From Aerococcaceae bacterium DSM 111022 (GTDB lineage: Bacteria > Bacillota > Bacilli > Lactobacillales > Aerococcaceae): DNA of 64,000 nucleotides. The stretch is from NCBI GenBank assembly GCA_015863195.1, contig JACBXO010000004.1, positions 62,001-126,000 on the forward strand. Reading direction: 5' to 3'. This document shows positions 1-11,831 of the stretch, piece after piece (within the stretch, counting starts at the first letter, position 1; the number at the start of each line of letters is the position of its first letter). The position numbers and the translations under genes are program-made. The notes below the pieces were generated by a model. The model was not told the origin of the DNA. It was given only the letters and a program-made list of their open reading frames with translations, and searched no databases.

Positions 1-1844
<1,844 letters not shown>

Positions 1845-1878
1845 TGATGGACTATTTAATTAAGAGAGGAATGAAATA

Positions 1879-4443
1879 ATGAGTGAACTTTTTGGCGAAA
1901 ATCACCGCCCTTATGAAGTTATAGATCTTCCTAAAGAAATGCGTACATCATTCTTAGATTATTCGATGAGTGTTATTGTTGCTCGTGCTTTACCGGATGT
2001 TCGTGATGGTTTAAAACCAGTTCAACGTCGTATTTTGTACGGAATGAATGAATTAGGTGTAACACCGGATAAACCTCATAAGAAATCTGCACGTATTGTT
2101 GGGGATGTAATGGGGAAATATCACCCTCACGGTGACTCAGCTATTTATGAAGCGATGGTACGTATGGCACAACCTTTCAGTTACCGCGAAATGTTAGTAG
2201 ATGGTCATGGTAACTTTGGTTCTGTCGATGGTGATGGAGCTGCCGCAATGCGTTATACGGAAGCACGAATGAGTAAAATCGCATTGGAAATGTTACGTGA
2301 TATCAATAAAGATACAATTGATTTTAAACCTAACTATTCTGAAGAAGAAAAGGAACCTGTTGTCTTACCTGCTCGCTTCCCTAACTTATTAGTTAATGGA
2401 GCATCTGGTATTGCGGTTGGTATGGCTACCAACATTCCCCCGCATAATTTAACTGAAGTAATCGATGCTGTTGTTCTATTGATGAATAACCCCGATGCAA
2501 CAACCGAAGACTTAATGGAAGTATTACCAGGGCCAGACTTTCCAACTGGTGGTATTGTTATGGGGAAATCAGGGATTCGTAAAGCATATGAAACAGGTCG
2601 TGGTAAAATTATTATTCGAAGTAAATTCGAAATTGAAGAATTACCAAATGATCGTGAACGCATCGTTATTACGGAATTACCTTATGGAGTTAATAAAGCT
2701 AATTTAGTAAAACGTATTGCTGATTTAGCTCGCGAAAAAAGAATTGATGGTATCACTTACGCTAATGATGAGACGGGCCGCGAAGGTATGCGTGTAGTTA
2801 TTGAAGTAAGACGTGATACTAGTGCTAATGTTGTTTTAAATAATTTATTTAAATATACACCCCTACAAGTATCTTTTGGTTTCAACATGCTAGCCATCGA
2901 TAAAGGTGTACCGAAAATTTTAAGTTTAAAAGAAATTTTAGTAAAATATTTGGATCATCAAGAAGAAGTAATTCGTCGCCGAACTGAATTTGAAAAACGT
3001 AAAGCAGAAGACCGTGCTCATATTCTAGAGGGATTATTAGTAGCTTTAGATCATATTGATGAAATTATCAGTATAATTCGTAGTTCACCAGATGGTGAGA
3101 CTGCTAAAGTTCAATTAATAGAAAATTACACACTAACGGATGTTCAAGCTCAAGCTATATTAGACATGCGTCTAGTGAGATTAACTGGGTTAGAACGCGA
3201 TAAAATCCAAAGTGAATATGATGATTTAGTAGCACTTATTGCACGATTAACTGAAATTTTAGGAAGTCGTGAACGTATATATGAAATTATTGAAGATGAA
3301 TTGAATGATATTAATTCTCGTTACAATGATCCTCGTCGTACTGAGTTACGTGTAGGTGAAATTACAGATATTGAAGATGAGGCTTTAATTGATCAAGAAG
3401 AAATTCTGATTGCTTTAACAAGTAATGGTTACATTAAACGTATGACTGAGGACGAATTCTCTGTGCAAAATCGTGGTGGCCGTGGTGTTAAAGGGATGGG
3501 TGTTGGAGATGACGACCATATTCAAACACTTGTATCATGTTCAACGCATGATACCTTATTACTTTTTAGTAACCTTGGTAAAGTATATTCAGCAAAAGGT
3601 TATGATATCCCAGAATACGGTAGAACAGCTAAAGGATTACCAATTATTAACTTAGTTAATATTGAAAAAGGCGAAGAAATTAAAGAAATCATTCCAGTTA
3701 ATAATGCGGATGAAGAAAATAATGTTGCCCATGAAGATAAATTCTTATTCTTCGTAACTAAGACAGGAACAGCCAAACGTACTAATGCGAGCGAATATTA
3801 TAATATAAGAAATAACGGTTTAATTGCATTGAACCTTAAAGAAGACGATGAATTAGTTAAAGTATTAGAAACTGATGGTACTAAACCTATTATTATTGGT
3901 ACTCACGAAGGAAATGCAATTACTTTTATGGAAGATGACGTACGAGACATGGGACGAACAGCGACAGGTGTCCGTGGAATTCGATTACGTGAAGGTGACT
4001 TTGTTGTTGGAGCAGGTATTCTAGAAAAAGATAGCGAAGTATTGATAGTAACTGAAAAAGGATACGGAAAACGCACTGCAGCTGATCAATATTCGATTAA
4101 GAAACGTGGTGGACTAGGGGTTAAGACTGCTGATATTCGTGAAAAATCAGGAAAACTAGCAGGTTTAATGGTAGTTGATGGAACTGAAGATATTCTGATT
4201 ATGACTGATCAAGGTATTGCTATTCGTATGAAAGTTGAAAACATTTCGCAAACTTCACGTGCAACTTTAGGAGTGCGTGTGATTAGACTTGATGAAGATG
4301 CCAAAGTAAGTTCTGCCACAATAATTATTCCAGAAGAAGATGATGAAACTGAAACGGATGATATAAAAGTTTTAGAGGAATCGGACGAAATCGTAGAGGA
4401 TGAATTATCAGAATCTGAAACAGATATATTAGAAGATGAATAA
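1879..4443 (+). CDS. gyrA: DNA gyrase subunit A
   Basis: Breakage-reunion subunit of gyrase, 854 aa. The N-terminal winged-helix/tower domain carries the active-site tyrosine in [12 protein letters not shown]. The quinolone region reads HGDSAIYEA, with the usual serine and glutamate, so no typical resistance substitution is visible. The C-terminal beta-pinwheel contains a GyrA box (QNRGGRG), which separates it from ParC. The last ~40 residues are an acidic tail rich in Glu and Asp, common in Firmicute GyrA. It starts 34 nt after gyrB with RBS AGAGAGGA and is probably co-transcribed. Confidence 0.97.
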   Translation: MSELFGENHRPYEVIDLPKEMRTSFLDYSMSVIVARALPDVRDGLKPVQRRILYGMNELGVTPDKPHKKSARIVGDVMGKYHPHGDSAIYEAMVRMAQPFSYREMLVDGHGNFGSVDGDGAAAMRYTEARMSKIALEMLRDINKDTIDFKPNYSEEEKEPVVLPARFPNLLVNGASGIAVGMATNIPPHNLTEVIDAVVLLMNNPDATTEDLMEVLPGPDFPTGGIVMGKSGIRKAYETGRGKIIIRSKFEIEELPNDRERIVITELPYGVNKANLVKRIADLAREKRIDGITYANDETGREGMRVVIEVRRDTSANVVLNNLFKYTPLQVSFGFNMLAIDKGVPKILSLKEILVKYLDHQEEVIRRRTEFEKRKAEDRAHILEGLLVALDHIDEIISIIRSSPDGETAKVQLIENYTLTDVQAQAILDMRLVRLTGLERDKIQSEYDDLVALIARLTEILGSRERIYEIIEDELNDINSRYNDPRRTELRVGEITDIEDEALIDQEEILIALTSNGYIKRMTEDEFSVQNRGGRGVKGMGVGDDDHIQTLVSCSTHDTLLLFSNLGKVYSAKGYDIPEYGRTAKGLPIINLVNIEKGEEIKEIIPVNNADEENNVAHEDKFLFFVTKTGTAKRTNASEYYNIRNNGLIALNLKEDDELVKVLETDGTKPIIIGTHEGNAITFMEDDVRDMGRTATGVRGIRLREGDFVVGAGILEKDSEVLIVTEKGYGKRTAADQYSIKKRGGLGVKTADIREKSGKLAGLMVVDGTEDILIMTDQGIAIRMKVENISQTSRATLGVRVIRLDEDAKVSSATIIIPEEDDETETDDIKVLEESDEIVEDELSESETDILEDE

Positions 4444-4465
4444 TTAATAAAAAGTGATTTTGTTC

Positions 4466-4494
4466 TTGCAACTGATAAAGAATAAGCGTATAAT
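4466..4494 (+). promoter_or_regulatory. Promoter for rpsF-ssb-rpsR
   Basis: TTGCAA at 4466-4471 and TATAAT at 4489-4494 are separated by 17 nt. They lie just after gyrA and before the rpsF leader. The -10 is perfect; the -35 matches 4 of 6. Confidence 0.7.
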
Positions 4495-4504
4495 AGAAAA
4501 CTGT

Positions 4505-4546
4505 GAGTACATTAGTACTCTCCTTGCTCTATCAGATAGATAGGGC
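4505..4546 (+). promoter_or_regulatory. rpsF leader with two hairpins (possible S6:S18 autoregulatory element)
   Basis: A perfect 6-bp stem (GAGTAC 4505-4510 with GTACTC 4515-4520) is followed by an 8-bp stem (4526-4533 with 4539-4546). They sit between the promoter and the rpsF RBS. rpsF leaders in many bacteria bind the S6:S18 complex. The position and structure fit, but I could not match the specific binding motif, so the regulatory role is inferred. Confidence 0.4.
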
Positions 4547-4573
4547 CACTAAGACCAAAAGGAGGTGCAGCGA

Positions 4574-4876
4574 ATGAGCAGCCAAACAACAAAATATGAA
4601 ATTTTATATATCATCCGTCCTGATATGAACGATGATGCTAAAAAAGAATTAGTAGAACGTTTCGATGGTATCTTAACAGATAACGGAACTGAAATTGTTG
4701 AATCTAAAGACTGGGCTAAACGTCGCTTAGCATATGAAATCAAGAAATACAAAGAAGGTATTTACCACTTGATTCAAGCTACAGCTGATGATTCAGAGGG
4801 AATCGATGAATTCCACCGTTTAGCAAGTATTAACCGTGATATCTTACGTTTCATGATTACTAAAGTTGAAGGTTAA
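4574..4876 (+). CDS. rpsF: 30S ribosomal protein S6
   Basis: Small-subunit protein that binds 16S rRNA together with S18, 100 aa. The sequence has the S6 features [11 protein letters not shown] near the N-terminus and [14 protein letters not shown] in the middle. I chose the ATG at 4574, which is 6-7 nt after GGAGGTG (4561-4567). A GTG three codons upstream overlaps the RBS and is unlikely. First gene of the rpsF-ssb-rpsR operon. Confidence 0.95.
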   Translation: MSSQTTKYEILYIIRPDMNDDAKKELVERFDGILTDNGTEIVESKDWAKRRLAYEIKKYKEGIYHLIQATADDSEGIDEFHRLASINRDILRFMITKVEG

Positions 4877-4878
4877 TT

Positions 4879-4894
4879 TGTTCCACGTGAAACA
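4879..4894. promoter_or_regulatory. parS: parS chromosome-partition site
   Basis: The 16-bp sequence matches the Bacillus-type consensus TGTTNCACGTGAAACA at every fixed position (N is C here). It lies in the 39-nt gap between rpsF and ssb. ParB (Spo0J) nucleates on such sites, which cluster near oriC, and this agrees with the gyrase-proximal location. That it binds ParB is inferred from the match alone. Confidence 0.85.
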
Positions 4895-4915
4895 CTTTGA
4901 AGGGAGACGTTCGAT

Positions 4916-5527
4916 TTGAACTCAGTACAATTAGTAGGACGCTTAACAAAAGAAGTAGATTTACGATTTACCCAAAGTGGTGTTGCCGTAGGTAGCTTTA
5001 CAGTAGCTATTGACCGCAATTATACTAACCAACAAGGTGAACGTGAAACAGATTTTATTAGATGTGTCATTTGGCGTAAATCTGCAGAAAATTTTGCGAA
5101 TTTTACGCGTAAAGGTTCACTCGTAGGAGTTGAAGGGCGCATCCAAACTAGAAGCTATGATAATCAAAATGGTGAACGAGTTTATATCACTGAGGTTCAA
5201 GTGGATAATTTCCATTTATTAGAACCAAAATCAGTGACTGAACAAAGACCGCGTGAAACAAACCCGCAAGGTGGCTCACAAGGTAGTGGTTCATCATTCA
5301 ACAACGACTTTAGTGGTGGATATAACAGTGGTAATAACAATTTTGGTGGTGGATCAACATCCCCTAACCAAAACAATTACTCTGGTAATAGCCAACCACA
5401 ATATAATGGTAACAATAGACAACAACAGTCTACAGGAAATAATTTTGATACAGACTTCAATAGCTCGCCATTTTCAATTGATGGTGGCAAAGATATTGAT
5501 ATTTCTCAAGATGATTTACCATTCTAG
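4916..5527 (+). CDS. ssb: Single-stranded DNA-binding protein
   Basis: Binds and protects ssDNA in replication and repair, 203 aa. An OB fold occupies residues ~1-105 (MNSVQLVGRLTKEVDL, DFIRCVIWRKSAENFANF). A long Gly/Asn/Gln/Ser-rich linker follows (~110-190). The acidic tip DISQDDLPF is the docking peptide for partner proteins. Translation starts at TTG, 9 nt after AAGGGAG; no in-frame ATG gives a complete OB fold. Embedded between rpsF and rpsR as in most Firmicutes. Confidence 0.96.
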   Translation: MNSVQLVGRLTKEVDLRFTQSGVAVGSFTVAIDRNYTNQQGERETDFIRCVIWRKSAENFANFTRKGSLVGVEGRIQTRSYDNQNGERVYITEVQVDNFHLLEPKSVTEQRPRETNPQGGSQGSGSSFNNDFSGGYNSGNNNFGGGSTSPNQNNYSGNSQPQYNGNNRQQQSTGNNFDTDFNSSPFSIDGGKDIDISQDDLPF

Positions 5528-5552
5528 CATCATAATCAGAGGAGGAATTTAA

Positions 5553-5786
5553 ATGGCTCAACGTCGTGGAGGAAGACGCAGAAGAAAAGTATGTCACTTC
5601 TGTGCAAATCACATTGACCACGTTGATTATAAAGATACAGACTTATTAGGTCGTTTCGTATCTGAAAAAGGTAAAATTTTACCTCGCCGTGTAACAGGTA
5701 CTTGTGCTAAACACCAACGTACTTTAACGGCTTCAATCAAACGTTCACGTACAATGGCTTTACTACCATTCGTAGTACAAGACTAA
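5553..5786 (+). CDS. rpsR: 30S ribosomal protein S18
   Basis: Small-subunit protein, partner of S6, 77 aa. Recognised by the basic N-terminus, [20 protein letters not shown], and the C-terminal [15 protein letters not shown]. The Cys pair CHFC plus a later CAKH could form a zinc site (inference). Strong RBS GAGGAGG. Last gene of the operon, followed by a terminator. Confidence 0.96.
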   Translation: MAQRRGGRRRRKVCHFCANHIDHVDYKDTDLLGRFVSEKGKILPRRVTGTCAKHQRTLTASIKRSRTMALLPFVVQD

Positions 5787-5803
5787 TTTAAAATATTTAA
5801 TGG

Positions 5804-5831
5804 GGATTCCGTTTAGGAATCCTCTTTTTTT
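5804..5831 (+). terminator. Rho-independent terminator after rpsR
   Basis: 7-bp stem GGATTCC/GGAATCC with loop GTTTA, then CTC and a run of 7 T. Confidence 0.9.
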
Positions 5832-6332
5832 GCATATGAAAAAAATGAAGTAATAAAATGCAAAATATATGATATGTTAATGGTGGTAATGTGTGTATTT
5901 AATATTCATCTCACTCTTAATTGATTATTTAATTGAACAGTTAAAAAAAAACGAATAATTCACTATATATAAATGGGTTTCACCATGAATTGCGTTTGAT
6001 AAGTATATAATCAGAAAATATTGCACTAAGTTGTTTAATGCCCTTCTTTTCAGATTGTTTCAGTATTTTGATCTGTAAAATTTACATATTAAGGGCTGTT
6101 TGATAATATGTTATCAACGCTAATCCAATCACATCAATAGTTTGAATCGTGAAACTTAATGAATAGTCGTGCCTAGTAAGAGTAATTGATAATTAATCGC
6201 TTGAAGTTATCTACTCAAATGTTTCACATGAAACATTTGAGTAATTGTTCCATGTGAAACATCCTTGCAGTAGATTGGCTATCTAACGCTCTTTATGATA
6301 AAATGTAAAGGTATTTATAAGTGAGGTGGCAA
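5832..6332. other. 501-bp non-coding region with two degenerate parS-like sites
   Basis: I see no ORF with an RBS here. The region holds a 7-bp inverted repeat (TTGATAA 6100-6106 / TTATCAA 6111-6117) and, at its right end, two parS-like palindromes and the gdpP promoter. TTGGCT (6275-6280) and TAAAAT (6299-6304) are 18 nt apart, with a TG one base before the -10. The rest is very AT-rich without recognisable structure. Confidence 0.6.
6213..6261. promoter_or_regulatory. Pair of degenerate parS-like sites
   Basis: TGTTTCACATGAAACA (6220-6235) and TGTTCCATGTGAAACA (6246-6261) each differ from the parS consensus by one base. Both losses hit the central CpG (CG to CA and CG to TG). The first is the core of a 28-bp palindrome (6214-6241) broken only at the central base pair. 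Whether ParB still binds is unknown; they may be decayed or weak sites. Confidence 0.5.
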
Positions 6333-8333
6333 ATGAATTTCAAAGAAAAAATCACTGAATTTCTCAAAATATTTCATTCCTTAGAAATCAGTTGGCAAAT
6401 TTATAGTTTAATCATTCTTTACATCCTGGTGATGATACTTTCGTTCATCATTAACTGGCGAATAGGCCTAATGTTATTAGTGTTATGTCTAATCGTTATA
6501 CTCTTCTTAGTGATTAATGCCCAAAACTTCGTAAGAAATCTGAATACATTGGCTAATGAGATTTCAAAATCTGCTTCTGTAGCTGAACAAGACTCTTTAT
6601 ATCGAGCACCTTTAGCAATAATAATTTATGATAATAATAAACGTGTTCGTTGGATTAATCCAGAATTTCAAAATATTTATCAAAGTAAAGATCTTCTAGG
6701 AGAAAAACTAGAAAATATTGATAAAGAGCTGATTGCTATGCTTGAAGTGCCTGATGATAAAGATTGGCATATTATGTCTTTAAATGGATATAGCTTTAGA
6801 GTCTTACATCGCCGTGAAAATCAATCACTGTATTTATTTGATGTTACAGAAGAAATTAGGATACAAGAAAATCGTAAATATGATCAGCTAGTTTTTGGTT
6901 ACATGTTTTTGGATGATTATAATGAAGTTTCAGAGTCGATGAGTGATGAACAAGCAGCGAAATTTGACTCAGATTTATTAAATGATTTAAACCAATGGAC
7001 AAGCAGCTATGGAATTTATTCAAAACGATTAGATGATGAACGTTTCATTCTGATAATGAATGCTAAAACATTGAAAGAACTAGAAAAGAATAAATTTATA
7101 TTCTTCGAGGATTTACATGAAAAAAATTATGCTAGAAATGTTCCAATCTCAATTAGTTTAGGAATTGCTTTCTCAGATGCTGAGACCTATACCATCAAAC
7201 AGTTAGAACAGATTGCACAGTCGAATTTAGACTTAGCCTTAGGTCGTGGTGGAGATCAAATCGTAGTTAGAAGCCCAAATGAACGTGCTCGTTTTTATGG
7301 TGGAAAATCTAATCCAACCGAGAAAAGGTCAAATATACGTGCAAGGTTAGTATATCAAGCATTAAAAACTCAAATAGAACAAGCGAGTAATGTACTTATT
7401 ACTGGACATAAAATCCCAGATACTGATTCAATAGGTTCGTCTATTGGTATTCAAAAAATCGTATCATATGCAAACAAAGAAGCAAGGATTATTGTAAATC
7501 CTAAAGAATTTAATCATGACATCGAAGAATTATTAAGATTACCCAATGCACCAAACTGGGACAATATTTTAATAAATCATGAACAGGCAGAAGATTTTAT
7601 TAACGAAGATACATTAATAATAATGGTAGATCATAGTCGTCCTTCATTAAGTGAAGGTCAAGCATACCTTGAAGGTAAAAACATCGTCATAATTGACCAT
7701 CATCGTCGTAGTGAAGAGTTTCCTGAAAACACAGTATTATCTTATATTGAAATTTACGCGTCATCTACATCTGAGTTGGTGACTGAATTCTTTATTAATA
7801 TGCGTAATACAAAGAAAGCACTAAATAAATATTCAGCCACTGCTCTCTTAGCTGGTATAATAGTAGATACGAATAATTTTTCTAATCGTACAGGGTCACG
7901 TACTTTTGATGCAGCCAGTTATCTGAAGTCTCGTGGAGCAGATATTACTCAAATTCAGAGTGTACTTAAAGAGGATTTTCCATCTGTTATTCAAAGAAAT
8001 AAACTACTAGAAACTGCGAAGTTTTTATATGATGGCTATGCGGTAGCTGTAGGTGATGAAAATCAATTAATAGATAATGTTATTGCATCACAAGCTGCTG
8101 ATATCATGCTTGATATCATTGATGTGGAAGCTAGTTTTGTAATTTATCGAAGAAGTGAGAATACTATTGGTATTAGCGCACGCAGTTTAAATAAAGTTAA
8201 TGTACAAACAATTATGGAACGTTTAGGTGGAGGTGGCCATTTATCTAATGCTGCTACTCAAATCCCAGATGTAACCATTGAAGAGGCTTATAACCTCTTA
8301 ATTAAAGAAATAGAATTTGAACAGGAGGAATAA
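6333..8333 (+). CDS. gdpP: c-di-AMP phosphodiesterase GdpP
   Basis: Membrane enzyme that hydrolyses cyclic di-AMP, a messenger controlling potassium, osmolyte and cell-wall homeostasis. 666 aa with the full GdpP order: two TM helices (~20-62), PAS (~80-160), a degenerate GGDEF domain (~170-300) in which the signature is lost, then DHH and DHHA1. Catalytic motifs are [13 protein letters not shown] (~357), MVDHSRPS and [11 protein letters not shown] (~456), and [12 protein letters not shown] near the C-terminus. ATG 6333 follows GAGGTGG; the in-frame codons upstream lie within the RBS. It is 2 nt from rplI, so translation is likely coupled. Confidence 0.95.
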   Translation: MNFKEKITEFLKIFHSLEISWQIYSLIILYILVMILSFIINWRIGLMLLVLCLIVILFLVINAQNFVRNLNTLANEISKSASVAEQDSLYRAPLAIIIYDNNKRVRWINPEFQNIYQSKDLLGEKLENIDKELIAMLEVPDDKDWHIMSLNGYSFRVLHRRENQSLYLFDVTEEIRIQENRKYDQLVFGYMFLDDYNEVSESMSDEQAAKFDSDLLNDLNQWTSSYGIYSKRLDDERFILIMNAKTLKELEKNKFIFFEDLHEKNYARNVPISISLGIAFSDAETYTIKQLEQIAQSNLDLALGRGGDQIVVRSPNERARFYGGKSNPTEKRSNIRARLVYQALKTQIEQASNVLITGHKIPDTDSIGSSIGIQKIVSYANKEARIIVNPKEFNHDIEELLRLPNAPNWDNILINHEQAEDFINEDTLIIMVDHSRPSLSEGQAYLEGKNIVIIDHHRRSEEFPENTVLSYIEIYASSTSELVTEFFINMRNTKKALNKYSATALLAGIIVDTNNFSNRTGSRTFDAASYLKSRGADITQIQSVLKEDFPSVIQRNKLLETAKFLYDGYAVAVGDENQLIDNVIASQAADIMLDIIDVEASFVIYRRSENTIGISARSLNKVNVQTIMERLGGGGHLSNAATQIPDVTIEEAYNLLIKEIEFEQEE

Positions 8334-8335
8334 TC

Positions 8336-8788
8336 ATGAAAGTGATTTTATTAGAAGATGTAAAGAAACAAGGTAAAAAAGGTCAAGTAGTAGAGGTTTC
8401 GGATGGTTATGGCCGTAATTATCTAATTAAAAATGGTTTAGCTAAAGAAGCTACGGGTGCTGCAATGGGCCAACTAAAAGCCAAGCAAAAAGCAGAAGCA
8501 AAACAAGCTGAAGAAGATCTAGCAGAAGCAAAAGAATTAAAAACTAAGCTTGAAGATGAAACAACGGTTGTAACAGTTAAAGCAAAATCTGGAGAAGATG
8601 GCCGTTTATTTGGTACCATTACTTCTAAACAAATTGCTGAAAATTTAGAAAAGCAATTTAAAATTAAAGTAGATCGTCGTAAAATTGATTTAGCTAATAA
8701 TCTAGCGGCACTAGGACATTATAATGTTCCTATTAAGTTGCATACAGATGTAGATGCTAAAATTCGTGTACACGTAATTGAAGCTTAA
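8336..8788 (+). CDS. rplI: 50S ribosomal protein L9
   Basis: Large-subunit protein at the base of the L1 stalk, 150 aa. The N-terminal rRNA-binding domain shows [20 protein letters not shown] and [14 protein letters not shown] long charged helix follows (~40-75), then the C-terminal domain with [24 protein letters not shown] overlaps the end of gdpP. The gdpP-rplI-dnaB order is conserved in Firmicutes. Confidence 0.97.
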   Translation: MKVILLEDVKKQGKKGQVVEVSDGYGRNYLIKNGLAKEATGAAMGQLKAKQKAEAKQAEEDLAEAKELKTKLEDETTVVTVKAKSGEDGRLFGTITSKQIAENLEKQFKIKVDRRKIDLANNLAALGHYNVPIKLHTDVDAKIRVHVIEA

Positions 8789-8801
8789 TTAAACTAATAA
8801 A

Positions 8802-8836
8802 AACACTATTATTTCGCAAATAATGGTGTTTTTTTA
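8802..8836 (+). terminator. Terminator after rplI
   Basis: 13-bp A/T-rich stem (8802-8814 with 8818-8830), 3-nt loop, then a T run. It separates dnaB from gdpP-rplI, and dnaB has its own promoter. Confidence 0.9.
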
Positions 8837-9077
8837 TTACTCCAAATTTTATATAGTCGTATTGTAAGAACCAACGTTATAAAGGTAAATTTATTAAATA
8901 ATAGTTATCAACAATAATAAATGTTTCACCGTTAATTAATAATATAGACGTTGTAGGAGATTAATTAATGTAAAAGCTGTGTATATCTGAGATTTGTGTG
9001 TAGTGTGGCTCAAATATTATGATGTTAATTGGATTTTGCACATGTGGAAAAAGAAGGAAATATTAAAAACGTTTACC

Positions 9078-9098
9078 TGTGCATAACTCTGTGGATAA
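9078..9098 (-). promoter_or_regulatory. Two DnaA boxes upstream of dnaB
   Basis: TGTGCATAA (9078-9086) and TGTGGATAA (9090-9098) are the complements of the DnaA-box sequences TTATGCACA and TTATCCACA. They are in the same orientation, 12 nt apart, about 40-60 nt upstream of the dnaB -35. DnaA control of dnaB is inferred from position. Confidence 0.7.
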
Positions 9099-9135
9099 CT
9101 GTGAACATCTGTTCGTAACTTTTGAGAGGTCTTTA

Positions 9136-9164
9136 TTGAATAGTTTTGCACAGTCAAGTATACT
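9136..9164 (+). promoter_or_regulatory. dnaB promoter
   Basis: TTGAAT (9136-9141), 17-nt spacer, TATACT (9159-9164); transcription would start about 40 nt before the dnaB ATG. Confidence 0.7.
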
Positions 9165-9210
9165 AGATAAGAAAACTTATAACAAAATCTAAAATGAAAG
9201 TAGGTAAAGT

Positions 9211-10596
9211 ATGGAAAATCCATTAGATAAACAGATGCCTTTTAGTGACGAGGCGGAGAAATCTGTACTCGGAGCGCTTTTCTTAGATCCGCAAAAAATG
9301 CCTACAGTACAAGGAATTATAAATGAAGCGGATTTTTATAAGCAAAGACATCAATATATTTTTCAAGCGATGGATACGATCTATAATAAAAATACAACCA
9401 TTGATATTATTACGTTAGCTTCACAGTTAGACTCATATGATCAACTGGAAAATGTAGGTGGTAGAGAGTATCTTGTTGAATTGCTATCATTTACTCCAAC
9501 ATCGGCTAATGTTGAGCAATATGCTAATATCATAAAAGAAAAATCTGTTCTACGTCAGTTGATTGAAGCAAGTACGCGTATCAGTCAAGCTGCTTACGAA
9601 GAAGGCGATGATATTCAAAATATCGTTGACCAAAGTGAAAAATTAATTCTTTCTATTGGTGAAGGAACTCAGAGTAACCGACCACAGTCAATTAAACCAA
9701 TAATAGATGAGGCAATGCAGAACATTATTGAACTCTCTGAACAAAAACAGGATATAGTTGGTTTACCTAGTGGTTACCGTGATTTAGATATGGTAACGAA
9801 TGGTTTTCAACCTGACCAATTGATTATCCTAGCCGCTCGACCTTCGGTTGGTAAGACAGCCTTTGCTTTAAATATAGCCCAAAATATTGCTACAAAATCA
9901 CGTGTTCCTGTCGTAATTTTCTCATTAGAAATGGGAGCAATTGACCTCGTAAATCGACTCATTTGTGCCGAAGGTAATATTAATGCCACTAATTTAAGAA
10001 CAGGAAATTTAACGGATGATGAATGGAGTAGTTTTACAATTGCGACGGATAATTTAAGAAATTCACCAATTTTTATTGATGACTCTGCAGGTACACGTGT
10101 TTCAGAAATACGTGCTAAATGTCGTCGTCTAAAACAAGAAAACCCAGATTTAGGTATGATTGTAATTGACTACTTACAATTAATTGAAGGTAGTGGTAAA
10201 GAGAATCGTCAACAAGAAGTATCAGACATTTCACGACAATTAAAAATTATGGCCAAAGAGCTTAAAGTCCCAGTTATGGCGCTATCTCAGTTATCACGTG
10301 GGGTTGAGCATCGTCAAAATAAACGACCTATTTTATCAGATATTCGTGAATCTGGATCAATCGAGCAGGATGCTGATATTGTTGCATTCTTATACCGTGA
10401 AGACTATCATCAAAAAGATGAGGAACCGGAAGAAAATCCGGTTGAAGACGATTTACCGGACAATACCGTTGAAGTGATTTTAGCGAAAAACCGTGCAGGT
10501 GCCCGAGACACCGTTCGTCTATTATTTAAAAAGGAATATAATAAATTCTCAAATATGTCATTTATGAGTGAACCCCCTATGATGCCTCCAATGTAA
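9211..10596 (+). CDS. dnaB: Replicative DNA helicase (DnaB family)
   Basis: Hexameric 5'-3' helicase that unwinds DNA at the fork (called DnaC in Bacillus subtilis), 461 aa. The N-terminal DnaB domain (~10-110, EAEKSVLGALFLDP) is linked to a RecA-like C-terminal ATPase. That ATPase has Walker A ARPSVGKTAFAL (~210), Walker B MIVIDYLQLI and SQLSRGVEHR, with the C-terminal AKNRAG. Length and order are normal and no intein is present. ATG follows AAGTAGGTAAAGT, a modest RBS. Confidence 0.97.
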   Translation: MENPLDKQMPFSDEAEKSVLGALFLDPQKMPTVQGIINEADFYKQRHQYIFQAMDTIYNKNTTIDIITLASQLDSYDQLENVGGREYLVELLSFTPTSANVEQYANIIKEKSVLRQLIEASTRISQAAYEEGDDIQNIVDQSEKLILSIGEGTQSNRPQSIKPIIDEAMQNIIELSEQKQDIVGLPSGYRDLDMVTNGFQPDQLIILAARPSVGKTAFALNIAQNIATKSRVPVVIFSLEMGAIDLVNRLICAEGNINATNLRTGNLTDDEWSSFTIATDNLRNSPIFIDDSAGTRVSEIRAKCRRLKQENPDLGMIVIDYLQLIEGSGKENRQQEVSDISRQLKIMAKELKVPVMALSQLSRGVEHRQNKRPILSDIRESGSIEQDADIVAFLYREDYHQKDEEPEENPVEDDLPDNTVEVILAKNRAGARDTVRLLFKKEYNKFSNMSFMSEPPMMPPM

Positions 10597-10629
10597 AATG
10601 CCCGAGAAAATACTCTCCGGCATTTTATT
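10595..10629 (+). terminator. Terminator after dnaB
   Basis: Stem AAAATGCC (10595-10602) with GGCATTTT (10619-10626); a second short GAGA/TCTC pairing extends it inward. It overlaps the dnaB stop codon. Confidence 0.7.
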
Positions 10630-10712
10630 CATTGTTAATCACAATAAAAAAATAAATTCTTTCTCTCAGCTTTTGCCGGGAGTTATTAAATCACATTGTG
10701 AAATAGATAACA

Positions 10713-10748
10713 AAAAGACTGAAGTAACTCAATCGTTCTCCAGTCTTT
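10713..10748 (-). terminator. Terminator for the C39-like peptidase gene
   Basis: Read on the - strand, AAAGACTG (10748-10741) pairs with CAGTCTTT (10721-10714), followed by T residues. It lies about 50 nt after the stop of the - strand gene. Confidence 0.75.
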
Positions 10749-10796
10749 GGTAATATTGTTCAGTTTAAAATAAATGGTTAAAATTTAAAAGCTAAA

Positions 10797-11738
10797 TTAA
10801 CGCGTAATTGCCCAGTAGTTAAGTCCTTCATTAATCAAGATAGACTCATCAATACCTTGCAGACTATGTGCTTTTTCAGGATTGTCATTGGCATCATTAA
10901 GATATACTAAACCTTCAACAGAATCATAACCGCGAATAATGACAAAGTGTCCTACCTCAGTAAAAAAACCTTCGCCGACGGAAGCGATAATTAGTTTTCC
11001 TTCGTTAGAAGCTTCCATAGCTGATTGAAAGTTATTACCGAAGTTTTCAAGCTGATATCCGTATTGTATTGTAAAGTCTTCAAAGATTTGCCAAGATGTA
11101 CCATCAGGTGTGTAATATCGATCACCTGACCAATCTAAGACATCTTTAGGTGTGACATTACGGTTATCTAAATAACTTTGTGTCATAGCTAAAGTTACAA
11201 TGGCGCAACCATTTTCATAAAGTTGCTTACTGCCAGTATTTCCATAAGGCAAAGAACCCCATTTTGGTGAAGTTTGAATGATTAATGGAATATTTAATTG
11301 CTTAGTTCCATTAGCTGCCGATGTATATTGTGCAGGAAATTTTGGTAAGAAGCTGGAACCTTCGACTGTGATATCCATACTATTTGCAGATAAAGCCTGT
11401 AAAATATGAGACTGAATATCTTTAAAATCTTGTGTTTGTAAAAGTTCATTCGTTGCATTTTGTACAATTTGGAAACCGGAAGATTCTTTAGGATTTACTT
11501 CATTTAAAAGTGTGGTTAATGTTTCTTCATTATATTCGATAGATTCAGGTTCTGATTCATCCTGTAAAGATGTTTGATCCGCTGATTCAACGACAGTTTC
11601 AGTAGAAAGAGTAGACTGAGTCACTAATTCTTGTGATGTAGTTTGAGTCATTTCAAATACAAAGTAACTAGCCGTAATTAGCATAAGACTGACAATCCCT
11701 AATATGATCCAATGGTTAGGTGGTTGTTTTTTACGCAT
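10797..11738 (-). CDS. Membrane-anchored C39-like cysteine peptidase
   Basis: Predicted exported protein of the C39-like papain fold family, 313 aa. One N-terminal TM anchor (WIILGIVSLMLITASYFVF) follows basic residues. A Ser/Thr/Glu-rich spacer occupies ~35-130, and the peptidase-like domain lies at ~165-310. The likely catalytic Cys is in ENGCAIVTLAM, the His in GHFVIIRGYD, and the acid partner in YLNDAND. ATG 11738 has AAAGGAA upstream; an in-frame ATG 21 codons earlier has no RBS and would bury the signal anchor. Such proteins trim surface peptides or cell-wall material; the substrate is unknown. It is a single gene facing dnaB. Confidence 0.75.
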   Translation of the reverse strand: MRKKQPPNHWIILGIVSLMLITASYFVFEMTQTTSQELVTQSTLSTETVVESADQTSLQDESEPESIEYNEETLTTLLNEVNPKESSGFQIVQNATNELLQTQDFKDIQSHILQALSANSMDITVEGSSFLPKFPAQYTSAANGTKQLNIPLIIQTSPKWGSLPYGNTGSKQLYENGCAIVTLAMTQSYLDNRNVTPKDVLDWSGDRYYTPDGTSWQIFEDFTIQYGYQLENFGNNFQSAMEASNEGKLIIASVGEGFFTEVGHFVIIRGYDSVEGLVYLNDANDNPEKAHSLQGIDESILINEGLNYWAITR

Positions 11739-11831
11739 AGAGCATTCCTTTCTTTTAGTTAGAATACTCATATTATACTTTATCGAATTCGAAATAGCCA
11801 TTACGATTATGTGAAGGATATTTAAAGTTAA

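Larger units (their letters stand above)
8837..9210. other. Non-coding region upstream of dnaB with DnaA boxes
   Basis: No ORF with a plausible RBS. It contains two perfect and two near-perfect DnaA boxes and the dnaB promoter. The near matches, each one base off, are TTATCAACA 8905-8913 and TGTGTATAT 8978-8986. A GAACA/TGTTC inverted repeat lies just after the perfect boxes. Confidence 0.6.

Noticed and set aside
5990-6011. Promoter TTGCGT/TATAAT in the rpsR-gdpP gap
   Set aside because: The spacer is only 10 nt and no transcript is evident downstream.
8905-9098. A chromosomal origin at the DnaA-box cluster
   Set aside because: dnaA and dnaN are not adjacent, boxes are few, and the position just before the dnaB promoter fits regulation better; oriC is expected left of gyrB.
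11739-11801. N-terminal extension of the C39-like peptidase (start at 11801)
   Set aside because: No RBS; it would place 21 residues before the signal anchor, whereas ATG 11738 has AAAGGAA.
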